Below are positions 17,099 to 27,221 of a DNA stretch of 64,000 nt, in pieces. A model generated the notes under the pieces. That model was not told the DNA's origin and made no database searches. It saw nothing but the letters and a program-made list of their open reading frames with translations. Origin of the DNA: Streptomyces rubellomurinus (GTDB lineage: Bacteria; Actinomycetota; Actinomycetes; Streptomycetales; Streptomycetaceae); the NCBI RefSeq assembly GCF_000961885.1, contig NZ_JZKH01000005.1, forward strand, positions 62,001 to 126,000, written 5' to 3'. How positions within the stretch are numbered: the first letter of the stretch is position 1; each line of letters starts with the position of its first letter. The position numbers were made by a program, and so were the translations under genes.

Positions 17099-18058
17099 TC
17101 AGGCGTCGCGGTTGCCCCGCATCTGCCAGCCGAGTTGGAAGAGAGTCTCGGCGTCGTACAGCTCCCGCAGCCGGGCGATGTGGCCCGCCACCGTGCGTTC
17201 GCTCAGGCCCAGGCGGGAGGCGATGGCGCGCTGGGTGAGGCCCTGGGCGAGCAGCCGGCCGACCTGTTCGTGGGGGGCGGGATCGGCTGAACCGGCGGCC
17301 AGGGCTGACCAGTTGACGCCTTCGGCGAGGCGCCAGTAGTTCTCGAAGACCTCGGCGAGGAAGGCGACCGTCGCCAGGTCCTCGACGAAGGCCGCGGCGC
17401 CGACGCCGGCGGGGATGACGGCCACCGTGCGGTCGAAGATCATCATCTTGGGCAGCGCGAACTGGGCGACCCTGATGTGGCAGCCGAGTTCGGTCAGCTG
17501 GGCGGCGAGTCGGACGGTCGGCGCGTCCAGGCGGGCGCCGGTCTCGTAGACGGTGCGGATCGCGCCGCCGAGGCCCAGGAAGCGCCGGGCGTGGTTGAGG
17601 ATGTCGCCGGCCGCGTCGGCCGGGCGGGCGCCGCCCGGGTGGAGGGACAGCGCCTCGTGGAGCAGTTCCTCGGACAGCTGGGAGACCCGGTGCCGGACGT
17701 TCTCGTCGCCCTCGACGATCCGGATGGTGCCGGTGCGGTCGTGCTGCCGGGGCGCGGCGTCGTAGGCGGCGGCCAGATCGCCGAGCAGGTCGGGGAGTTC
17801 GTCGGCCTGGCGGAGCAGGCGGGTGCCCGCCGCCCGCAGGTCGGCGCCGATCCGGGCGGTGACGGAGCGCGGGTTGACGGCGCTGAGCGAGCCGTCCATG
17901 ACGTACGGCTTGAGCAGCCCGAGGTCGAGCAGCGTCTGGACGGTCTCGGTGTCCTCGGGCCGGATGTCCGTGATCCGGATCCGGCCGCCGGCGCTCAGGA
18001 TCTCCCGGTAGAGGTCCCGGGCGGTGGCGTCGGGCAGGTTGAAGCCGGGGGCGGTCAT
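17099..18058 (-). CDS. LuxR-type regulator with TrmB-like N-terminus (paralog 2)
   Basis: A 319-residue paralog of regulator 1. It has an N-terminal winged-helix-like region (ARDLYREILSAGGRI...LLDLGLLKP), the shared middle block ending MMIFDRTVAVIPAGV, and the C-terminal LuxR HTH (GLTQRAIASRLGLSERTVAGHIARLRELYDAETLFQLGWQMRG). The ATG at 18058 follows GAGGTG at 7 bases; that ribosome site lies inside a remnant of another paralog. It is last of three paralogs in a row on the minus strand. The ligand-binding middle has diverged most, as expected for copies sensing different things. Confidence 0.75.
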   Translation of the reverse strand: MTAPGFNLPDATARDLYREILSAGGRIRITDIRPEDTETVQTLLDLGLLKPYVMDGSLSAVNPRSVTARIGADLRAAGTRLLRQADELPDLLGDLAAAYDAAPRQHDRTGTIRIVEGDENVRHRVSQLSEELLHEALSLHPGGARPADAAGDILNHARRFLGLGGAIRTVYETGARLDAPTVRLAAQLTELGCHIRVAQFALPKMMIFDRTVAVIPAGVGAAAFVEDLATVAFLAEVFENYWRLAEGVNWSALAAGSADPAPHEQVGRLLAQGLTQRAIASRLGLSERTVAGHIARLRELYDAETLFQLGWQMRGNRDA

Positions 18059-18156
18059 GTCTGCTCACCTCGCATCTGCCGGCCGGGTCGTGGGTGCGGC
18101 TCGGCGTCGTACTGTTCGCGCGCCCGGGCGGTGTGGTCCGCCCGGTGGCTGGGGCG
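18055..18156 (-). pseudogene. C-terminal remnant of a fourth tandem regulator copy
   Basis: The spacer before paralog 2 translates in one frame to RADHTARAREQYDAE...GRQMRGEQT, which aligns to the paralog 2 end (AGHIARLRELYDAE...GWQMRGNRD). Base-level similarity is clear, for example GTACGACGCCGAG in both. No HTH remains complete. It looks like what is left after deletion of a tandem copy; its end now supplies the ribosome site of paralog 2. Confidence 0.7.
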
Positions 18157-18172
18157 CTGGGCGGTCGGGGCT

Positions 18173-19150
18173 TCAGGCATCGTCGGCGTCCCGCATCCGC
18201 CAGCCGAGGTGGAAGAGCGTCCGGGCGCCGTGGCGCTCGCGGAGCCGGGCGATGTGGGCGGCGACGGTGCGTTCGCTGAGGTCCAGGCGGGCGCCGATCG
18301 CCCGTTGGGTGAGGCCCTGGGCGAGCAGCCGGCCGACCCGGGCGGTGGTGGGGTGCGGGGGGCCGAGGTGGCGGTCGAGCGGGGTGGCCCGGGCCCAGTC
18401 GCGCTCGAACCGGGCGACCAGGTAGCGGACGGTGGCCGGGTCGTCGAGGAACACGGCGCCGGCGCGTTCCTCGACGGCCGGGATGACGGCGGTCGTCCGG
18501 TCGAAGACCAGCAGCCGCTCGTACGGTTCGGTGAGCACCCGGGCCCGGGCGCCGCCCCGGACGCGCAGTTCGATCTGCCGCAGCACCGGGCGATCCGCGA
18601 GGGCGACCGGCTGGTAGAGGGCGCGGACGGCGCAGCCGCGGCGCAGCACGGCGAGGTCCTCGGGGAGGGCCGCCCGGAGCCCGTCCAGCGGGCGCGGGCC
18701 GGTCTGCGCGCTGAGGAACTCCTCCCGGCAGTCGGCGAGGAGTTCGGCGATGCGCCGGCGGACGGCGACGCCACCGGCGCAGGACACGGTGTCGCGGAGC
18801 CGGCCGACCGGGCGGTCGGAGTCGCCGGGGCGGCCGGGGCCGAGCCGGCCGACCGGGCTGCGGACGGTGTCGTAGGCGCGGGCGAGCGGGGCGAGCCGGT
18901 CGGGGAGCTGTTCGGCGTGCCGGAGCAGGCGGACGGCGCGGCTGCGGAGTTCGACGCCGAGCCGGTCGCCGAGGGAGCGCGGGTTGGCGGCGGCCCAGCC
19001 GGTGGCGGTGGGCGTGATCAGGCCGCGGGCGACGAGGGCGGCCAGGGCGGGCCGGTCCTCGGGGGCGAGGTCGTCGGGGCGCAGGCGTCCGCCGAGGCGG
19101 ACGGCGGTGAGGTAGAGGTCGCGTTCGGCGGGGCCGGGTTCATCGGCCAT
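18173..19150 (-). CDS. LuxR-type regulator with TrmB-like N-terminus (paralog 3)
   Basis: A 325-residue paralog. The shared elements are RDLYLTAVRLGGRL at the N-terminus, ALYQPVALADRPVL and LTEPYERLLVFDRTTAVIPAV in the middle, and GLTQRAIGARLDLSERTVAAHIARLRERHGARTLFHLGWRMR at the end. The ATG at 19150 follows GAGGAGG at 10 bases and is preferred over a GTG at 19174 that overlaps the upstream stop. The gene starts 20 bases after the paralog 4 stop, so the two are one transcript. The central region contains an extra Gly/Arg/Asp-rich insert (about residues 100-120) absent from paralog 2. Confidence 0.75.
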   Translation of the reverse strand: MADEPGPAERDLYLTAVRLGGRLRPDDLAPEDRPALAALVARGLITPTATGWAAANPRSLGDRLGVELRSRAVRLLRHAEQLPDRLAPLARAYDTVRSPVGRLGPGRPGDSDRPVGRLRDTVSCAGGVAVRRRIAELLADCREEFLSAQTGPRPLDGLRAALPEDLAVLRRGCAVRALYQPVALADRPVLRQIELRVRGGARARVLTEPYERLLVFDRTTAVIPAVEERAGAVFLDDPATVRYLVARFERDWARATPLDRHLGPPHPTTARVGRLLAQGLTQRAIGARLDLSERTVAAHIARLRERHGARTLFHLGWRMRDADDA

Positions 19151-19170
19151 CGGGGGCGTCCCTCCTCGGT

Positions 19171-20217
19171 TCACCGGTCATCGCGGCTGCCGCGCATCAG
19201 CCAGCCGAGCTGGAAGAGGGTCCGGGCGCCGTGGCGGTCGCGCAGTCGGGAGATGTGGGCGGCGACGGTGCGTTCGCTGAGGCCGAGCCGGGTGCCGATC
19301 GCCCGTTGGGTGAGGCCGCGGGCGAGCAGTCGGCCGACGCGTTCGGGGACGGTCCGGGCGGGGCCGAGGCCGAGGACGGCGGCGGCCTCGGTGGAGTCGG
19401 CGCGGGCCCAGTCCCGTTCGAAGGCGCCGACCAGGAAGCAGAGCGCGGCCGGGTCGGTGATGAAGGCGGCGGTGTTGTCGTCGTCGCCGGCGGGGATGAC
19501 GGCGACGGCGCGGTCGACGACGATCAGCCGGGGGAAGGGCTCGTCGAGCACCCGGATCTGCGAGCCGTGCCGGATGACCTCCTCGGCGTAGGCGAGGGCG
19601 GCCGGGTCGGCGAGGGCGGCGGGTTGGTAGACGGTGCGCAGCGTGCGGCCGCTCTGGAGCAGCCGGACGTCCTGGGCGAGGGCGATCCGCAGGCTCTCGG
19701 CGGGTCGGCGGCCGGGTTGGGCGGTGAGCACCTCGCTGCGGCAGTCGGTGACGAGTTGGGCGATCCGCCGGCGGATGTGGACGTGGCCCTCGACGTAGAC
19801 GGCCTCGCCGACGGTGCGGGCGGACGCCCGGGACAGGGTGTCGTAGGCGCGGGTGAGGCCGTCGAGGGCGTCCGGCAGGCTCTCCGCGCGGACGAGCAAC
19901 CGGGTTGCCTCGCTGCGCAGTTCGGCGCCGAGGCGGTCGCTGACCGCGCGCGGGCTGACGGCGGTGTAGCAGTGGCCCAGCGGGTTGGGTGTGAGCAGGC
20001 CGAGGTCGAGCAGTTGCCGGAGCGCGGCCTGGTCGGTGTCCTCGGCGGCGGCGAAGGCGAGGCGGCCGCCGTCCGAGACGACGGCGAGGTAGAGCCGCTG
20101 GGCGGCCTCGTCGGGTTCGTCGCCGACGGTCCCCGTGGGCCCCGCGGGCCGGGCCGGGCCCGTACCCCCGGCGGCCGCCGGCCGGTGCTGCGGCGCGACC
20201 GCCGGTTCCGCCGTCAC
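19171..20217 (-). CDS. LuxR-type regulator with TrmB-like N-terminus (paralog 4)
   Basis: A 348-residue paralog with a Pro/Ala-rich lead of about 35 residues. It has QRLYLAVVSDGGRLAF at the winged-helix region, VYQPAALADPAAL and LDEPFPRLIVVDRAVAVIPAG in the middle, and GLTQRAIGTRLGLSERTVAAHISRLRDRHGARTLFQLGWLMRG at the end. The GTG at 20217 is 8 bases after GGGAG; the GTG nine bases earlier overlaps that site. Paralogs 3 and 4 are closest to each other (same HTH sequence nearly throughout), so they are probably the youngest duplicates. It is the first gene of the minus-strand regulator set. Confidence 0.75.
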   Translation of the reverse strand: MTAEPAVAPQHRPAAAGGTGPARPAGPTGTVGDEPDEAAQRLYLAVVSDGGRLAFAAAEDTDQAALRQLLDLGLLTPNPLGHCYTAVSPRAVSDRLGAELRSEATRLLVRAESLPDALDGLTRAYDTLSRASARTVGEAVYVEGHVHIRRRIAQLVTDCRSEVLTAQPGRRPAESLRIALAQDVRLLQSGRTLRTVYQPAALADPAALAYAEEVIRHGSQIRVLDEPFPRLIVVDRAVAVIPAGDDDNTAAFITDPAALCFLVGAFERDWARADSTEAAAVLGLGPARTVPERVGRLLARGLTQRAIGTRLGLSERTVAAHISRLRDRHGARTLFQLGWLMRGSRDDR

Positions 20218-20866
20218 GTCGCACACTCCCTGCCGGACAAGCTTCTCCCCCCGTTGCCGCCCCGGTCCCCCTCGGTGCGGCGATGCCGCCGGCGGGGGGT
20301 GTTCACGGAGGCGGCCGCAGCCGCGTCCGGGCCGGTCCCGCCGGGTTCGATCACGGTACCGGGCGATCGGCGGACCCCCGGGCCCGGGTGCCGTCGCACA
20401 CCGGGCGCCCCGGGGGCCGCCTTCACCACGCCAGGCCGCGGGCGCTCCCGTCGAGGCGGAGCAGCAACGCCTCGACGGGTCCGGTCCCGGGGGCCATCAC
20501 CACACATGGCTCCCGGCCGGTGCTCTTCCCCCCCGTTCCACCGGCACGGGACGATGTGCCGGCGGTCAGTATCGAAGAGCGAGCGCCACCATCGGGCTGC
20601 GGTTGCCCGGAGGACTTGGCGTGTCTCCACCTTCACAGGCGTGACGCCCGGTGAACAAGTGCCGCCCGAGTGCATGTTCGCGCAATTGCAGCTACCTGCA
20701 CGGCGGGGCGAGTGCGGGAGCCGGGCGGCGGGTCGGATTCCGGTGAAGTCCGAGGTCGGCGCGGGGTGTCGGGCGCCCGGGGCGGGTGCCGCCGGCCGCC
20801 CGGCTGCGGGCTTCCCGCACCTGCGGGTTCCTGCAGGGGCGGCGCGGGCCCGGCGACGGCCGGGGT
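20218..20866. other. 650-base gap with hairpins, no supported gene
   Basis: Open frames here have no ribosome site and unusual composition. It contains a perfect 12-bp hairpin at 20447-20479 (CCCGTCGAGGCG and CGCCTCGACGGG) and a small one, TGCGGG-CTT-CCCGCA, at 20805-20819, which could end the TDT channel transcript. The leader of the regulator set must be in this gap. Confidence 0.5.
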
Positions 20867-21976
20867 TCAGCGGGCGAGCAGCCGGCCGCGGGCCAGTCCG
20901 GCGGCCGTGCCCCCGGCGGCGAGCAGCCAGGCGGTGGCCAGCAGCAGGTAGAGCCCGGCGGCGAGCGCGGTGAAGCCGCCGAAGCCGGTGTGCCGGGCGA
21001 GCGCGGAGGCGCCGGTGACGCAGGTGCCGACCGGGAAGGTGAAGGCCCACCAGGTCATCGCGAACGGCATCCCGGCCCGGCGGGCGCGCAGGTTGGCGGT
21101 GAGCGCGACCGCCAGCCAGAGCATCGCGACGCCGATCACCGCGACGCCGTACAGCTCGGCCAGCGACCGCATGGCGGGGGCCAGTTCGGGCAGCACCGGG
21201 CGGGCGGCGTCGGCGAGCTGGTGGACGGCGGTGACGGACTGGCCGAGCGGCCCGAGCACCAGGAACAGCGTGGGGGTCAGGACGAGGGCGGGCAGCTTGC
21301 TGTGGAGCAGCCCGGTGAACACCACCGGCAGCAGCACCAGGGTGGCCAGCAGCCCGATCCCGAACAGCGCCCAGCAGCCGTACAGCATGGCCTGCTGCGG
21401 CAGGCCGGCGGGCAGGTGCGGGACGAGCGCGGGGCCGCAGGCGGAGGCGACCAGCGGGGCGACGACGGGCAGCAGCCAGGTCGGGTTGGCGGTCAGGGCG
21501 GAGACCTGGTGCCGGGTGATCATCAGGTACGGGATGCCGCCGGCCACGGCCAGCGCGTACAGCGTGCCGAGGCTCCACAGCACGGCGTCGAGGGCGACGG
21601 CCGGGCCGGTGCCGATCACCCGGGAGCCGAGCAGCAGGGTGCCGAGGCCGACCGCGAGCATCGCCATCGGCGGGCAGCCGTAGAAGACGGCGGTGGCGGG
21701 TTCGTCCAGCAGGTGGCGGCGGGCGGCGGCGCGGTGCCGGGTGAGGTGGCGCAGCCGGCCGGCGCCGAGCACCAGCAGGGCGGCCAGCGAGAGCGCCCAC
21801 ACCGCCTCGCCGAAGCCGATCAGTCCGGGCAGCCGGACGGGCAGGACGGCCGCGCCGTTGGCCAGGATCGCGGTGCCCATCACCGCCGCGTACCAGTTGG
21901 GGCTCAGCTGGGCGAGGTCCAGCGAGGGTCGGGGGGCGGTACGGGCGAGCGGGCGGACATCGGCCAAGGTGGACAT
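20867..21976 (-). CDS. TDT-family (SLAC1/TehA-like) anion channel
   Basis: A 369-residue membrane protein with ten hydrophobic helices in the tellurite-resistance/dicarboxylate transporter pattern. Typical pieces are LSPNWYAAVMGTAILANG at the first helix, GIPYLMITRH midway, and MTWWAFTFPVGTCVTGA near the end, the pore-lining motif of the family. The ATG at 21976 is close behind GTGGAGGC. Relatives move C4-dicarboxylates, sulfite or other anions. The divergent LysR regulator 70 bases away is probably its controller, with a 14-base dyad between them. Confidence 0.85.
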   Translation of the reverse strand: MSTLADVRPLARTAPRPSLDLAQLSPNWYAAVMGTAILANGAAVLPVRLPGLIGFGEAVWALSLAALLVLGAGRLRHLTRHRAAARRHLLDEPATAVFYGCPPMAMLAVGLGTLLLGSRVIGTGPAVALDAVLWSLGTLYALAVAGGIPYLMITRHQVSALTANPTWLLPVVAPLVASACGPALVPHLPAGLPQQAMLYGCWALFGIGLLATLVLLPVVFTGLLHSKLPALVLTPTLFLVLGPLGQSVTAVHQLADAARPVLPELAPAMRSLAELYGVAVIGVAMLWLAVALTANLRARRAGMPFAMTWWAFTFPVGTCVTGASALARHTGFGGFTALAAGLYLLLATAWLLAAGGTAAGLARGRLLAR

Positions 21977-22023
21977 GCCTCCACGGTCGCCGCCGGGCCC
22001 CGCCCGCGGTAGCGCCGCGCGTT

Positions 22024-22037
22024 CTATGGGGACATAG
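22024..22037. promoter_or_regulatory. Dyad between the TDT channel and its LysR regulator
   Basis: CTATG-GGGA-CATAG, a perfect 5-bp inverted repeat 10 bases before the LysR start codon and in the shared divergent gap. LysR proteins often bind short AT-bearing dyads of this type; unproven. Confidence 0.4.
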
Positions 22038-22046
22038 CCTGGACCT

Positions 22047-22967
22047 ATGACCCTCTCTCCACGCGTCCCCGAACTGGGCGCCCTGGAACTGCTGCTCGCG
22101 GTGGCCCGGCTGGGCAGCGTCGGGCGGGCGGCGGCCGAGCTCGGCGTCAGCCAGCCGACCGCCAGCGCCCGGATCAAGGGCATGGAGCGGCAGATCGGCG
22201 TGCCGCTGCTGGAGCGCTCCCCGCGCGGCTCGAAGCCGACCGAGGCGGGCCGGCTGGTGGTCGAGTGGGCCCGGCAGGTGGTGGAGGCGGCGCAGGCGCT
22301 GGACGCCGGGATCGACGCGCTGCGCGAGCGGCGGGACGCCAAGCTGCGGGTGGTGGCCAGCCTGACCGTGGCCGAGTACCTGATGCCGGGCTGGCTGCTG
22401 GCGCTGGCGGAGGTGAGCCCGGGGACGGCGGTGACGCTGCGGACGGCGAACTCGGCGGAGGTCGCCGGACACGTGCTGGCCGGCGACGCCGACCTCGGCT
22501 TCGTCGAGGGTCCGTCCACCCCGCCGGGCCTGGCCGGCGCGGTGGTGGCGGCGGACCGGCTGGTGGTCGTGGTGGCGCCCGGCCACCCGTGGGCGCGCCG
22601 CCGCACCCCGCTCACCGGGCAGGAGCTGGCCGCCACCCCGCTGGTGCTGCGCGAGCCCGGCTCGGGCACCCGGGAGGTGCTGGAGGCGGCGCTGGAGCCG
22701 TACGGCGGCACGGTGCGGCCGCAGCTGGAGCTGGCCTCGTCGACCGCGCTGAAGGCGGCGGCGATGACCGGGGCGGGGCCGGTGTGCCTGAGCGAGCTGG
22801 CGGTGCGGGAGGAGCTGGCGACCCGCCGGCTGGTCGCGGTGCCGCTGGCCGGGGAGCTGGACCTGCGGCGCCCGCTGCGGGCGGTGTGGCCGGCCGGGCA
22901 GCGGCCGGGCGGCCCGGCCCGGGAGCTGCTGGGGCTGACCCGGCGGACGGCCGACCGGAACCCGTGA
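22047..22967 (+). CDS. LysR-family transcriptional regulator
   Basis: A 306-residue LysR regulator. The N-terminal HTH (LLLAVARLGSVGRAAAELGVSQPTASARIKGMERQIGVPLLERS) is followed by the two-lobed substrate-binding domain (LRVVASLTVAEYLMPGW...TPLVLREPGSGTREVLE). It resembles CbbR/CysB-type members in the effector part. It is divergent from the TDT channel gene and probably regulates it in answer to the carried anion. Confidence 0.9.
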   Translation: MTLSPRVPELGALELLLAVARLGSVGRAAAELGVSQPTASARIKGMERQIGVPLLERSPRGSKPTEAGRLVVEWARQVVEAAQALDAGIDALRERRDAKLRVVASLTVAEYLMPGWLLALAEVSPGTAVTLRTANSAEVAGHVLAGDADLGFVEGPSTPPGLAGAVVAADRLVVVVAPGHPWARRRTPLTGQELAATPLVLREPGSGTREVLEAALEPYGGTVRPQLELASSTALKAAAMTGAGPVCLSELAVREELATRRLVAVPLAGELDLRRPLRAVWPAGQRPGGPARELLGLTRRTADRNP

Positions 22968-22975
22968 GGCGGAAA

Positions 22976-22996
22976 GTTGAGTGGAATAGACTCAAC
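22976..22996 (+). promoter_or_regulatory. HAIR operator (HspR site) of clpB
   Basis: GTTGAGT, seven bases (GGAATAG), ACTCAAC: six of seven bases match the consensus in each arm, CTTGAGT-N7-ACTCAAG. It lies 57-77 bases before the clpB start codon and begins 9 bases after the LysR stop. With hspR 9 kb away this makes clpB an HspR target. Confidence 0.85.
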
Positions 22997-23052
22997 ATAG
23001 TGCATGCTGTACGTAGCAGCAGTGAAGGACGACGAGGGAGGAACCCCCAGCA

Positions 23053-25659
<2,607 letters not shown>

Positions 25660-25687
25660 CCCCGACCGGTCACGGCCAGGGGTACGA

Positions 25688-25722
25688 GCCGGGCCGCCGC
25701 GCCCCGTGCGCGGCGGCCCGGC
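25688..25722 (+). terminator. Terminator of clpB
   Basis: GCCGGGCCGCCGCG and CGCGGCGGCCCGGC form a perfect 14-bp stem with a 7-base loop, 29 bases after the stop codon. Confidence 0.8.
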
Positions 25723-25758
25723 CCGCCGTGTTCGACCCGCGTGTTCAGCCGGCCGTGT

Positions 25759-26055
25759 TCAGCTGGCCAGGCCGTCCGGCTCGCGCCGCCGCACGCTGTC
25801 GCGCCAGCTGCGCGCCAGCCGGTGCAGCTCGGCGCCCTGTGACTCCGGCAGGTTCCAGGTCTGCGCGAGCAGCCGCAGGGTGGAGACCCGCGGGCAGGAC
25901 ACTCCCCGCTCCAGGTCGCGGATCGAGCGCACGCTCAACCCCGAGGCCTCGCCCAGCTGTTCCTGCGTCATCCCCCGGGCCAACCGGATGCTGCGCAGCA
26001 TCACCCCCAGTGATGACCCTTCGTGCATCGGCCCATTACTCAGGGCACTGTCCAT
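25759..26055 (-). CDS. Small Xre-type HTH regulator
   Basis: A 98-residue protein made almost only of one Cro/CI-type helix-turn-helix: LRSIRLARGMTQEQLGEASGLSVRSIRDLERGVSCPRVSTL. The first part matches the HTH that opens many Streptomyces AfsR-like ATPase regulators, but here no ATPase follows. The ATG at 26055 is 6 bases after GGGGGAG; an ATG 33 bases upstream repeats the ATGGACAGTG sequence without a ribosome site. Target unknown. It converges on clpB. Confidence 0.7.
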   Translation of the reverse strand: MDSALSNGPMHEGSSLGVMLRSIRLARGMTQEQLGEASGLSVRSIRDLERGVSCPRVSTLRLLAQTWNLPESQGAELHRLARSWRDSVRRREPDGLAS

Positions 26056-26449
26056 CTCATCTCCCCCTTGAGTCTCACTGTCCATCAACTCGCGCCAACG
26101 AAACGGGCGTTACTTGCGACGAGTTCCGTCGCACGCTAACCGCATCCGGCGGGCCCGGCAGCCCGAACCCGAAGAGCCGAGGACGTGACGTGGCTCACGC
26201 ACCCCCGCGGGCCTCCCGGGCGCCTCCCCGGGCACCCGCCGAGCACCGCCGGACCCCGCCCCCGAGGGTCGACCGGCCGCCACCCCGGGTGACCGGATCC
26301 GCCCGGAACGCGCCCGTTCCCACGCCTCCGCGAAGATCGACGCACCTCCGGGTGCCCCTGTGAGGCAGGCCCCGAATGAGGCAGGATGGGAGGTGGAAAG
26401 GGCGGCCTCTCATTGCCGGCCACCACGTGCACTGAGGAAGAGGACCCCC
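26056..26449. other. 390-base gap between the Xre and YbjN genes
   Basis: No supported gene. It must hold the divergent promoters of the two flanking genes. A 9-base direct repeat TGAGGCAGG occurs twice about 15 bases apart near 26360-26385, just upstream of the YbjN leader. Otherwise I see nothing recognisable. Confidence 0.5.
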
Positions 26450-27013
26450 ATGAGCATCGACCCGTCGTCCATCCCCTCCTTCGGCCTGCCCCAGGGCGGC
26501 CAGCCCGGTGGACAGGGCGGGCGGCCGGCCGGCCCGCCGCCGATCGTCGTCCCGGACCAGAACCTGGTCGCCCAGCTGCTCGACCAGATGCAGCTCAAGC
26601 ACGTCGTGGACGAGGAGGGCGACCTCACCGCCCCCTGGGAGGGCTTCCGGGTCTACTACATGTTCCGCGGCGACAACAAGGAGCTCTTCGCCGTCCGCGC
26701 CTTCTACGACCGCGCGTACCCGCTGGAGAAGAAGGGCGAGATCCTCGACCTGATCGACGAGTGGAACCGCGAGACCCTGTGGCCCAAGGTCTACACCCAC
26801 ACCCACGAGGACGGCGTGGTCCGCCTGATCGGCGAGGTCCAGATGATCGTCGGCACCGGCGTCAACCTGGACTACTTCGTCACCACCACCGCCAACTGGA
26901 CCCAGGCCTCGGTCGGCTTCGAGCAGTGGATGGTCGAGCGCCTCGGCCTGCAGGACGAGATCGAGGGCGAGGACGGCGAGGGCGACGCCCCCGAGGGCAC
27001 CGACGAGGCCTGA
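26450..27013 (+). CDS. YbjN domain protein
   Basis: A 187-residue cytosolic protein. A Gly/Pro/Gln-rich lead of 30 residues precedes a YbjN/type III secretion chaperone-like alpha-beta domain (LVAQLLDQMQLKHVVDEEGDL...YMFRGDNKELFAVRAFYDRAYPL...NRETLWPKVYTHTHEDG). The tail is highly acidic (EGEDGEGDAPEG). YbjN-fold proteins act as chaperones or adaptors in several settings, but actinobacterial ones are uncharacterised. The ATG at 26450 follows GAGGAAGAGG. It is a single-gene unit, closed by an 18-bp hairpin. Confidence 0.85.
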   Translation: MSIDPSSIPSFGLPQGGQPGGQGGRPAGPPPIVVPDQNLVAQLLDQMQLKHVVDEEGDLTAPWEGFRVYYMFRGDNKELFAVRAFYDRAYPLEKKGEILDLIDEWNRETLWPKVYTHTHEDGVVRLIGEVQMIVGTGVNLDYFVTTTANWTQASVGFEQWMVERLGLQDEIEGEDGEGDAPEGTDEA

Positions 27014-27041
27014 TCCCGCCGCCGAACGCACCGCACGCGCC

Positions 27042-27082
27042 GAACGGTCCGGCCGCCCGACATCCGGGCGGCCGGACCGTTC
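27042..27082 (+). terminator. Strong terminator after YbjN
   Basis: GAACGGTCCGGCCGCCCG and its exact complement form an 18-bp stem around a 5-base loop. Confidence 0.85.
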
Positions 27083-27221
27083 GCGTTCCCGGGCTCCCGG
27101 CCCCCGCCCCGGTGCGCCACACCCGTCACCTGCACCTCGTTCGTCCCCGGTCGACCCTTCTCCCCCGGAAGGACGCCGGGGCGAAATCCCGGGAGCGTAG
27201 TCTGACCAGGGGGGATGACAC

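Noticed and set aside
20414..20488. 24-codon peptide gene on the minus strand upstream of the regulators
   Set aside because: No ribosome site at proper distance, and most of its codons form the arms of a perfect hairpin.
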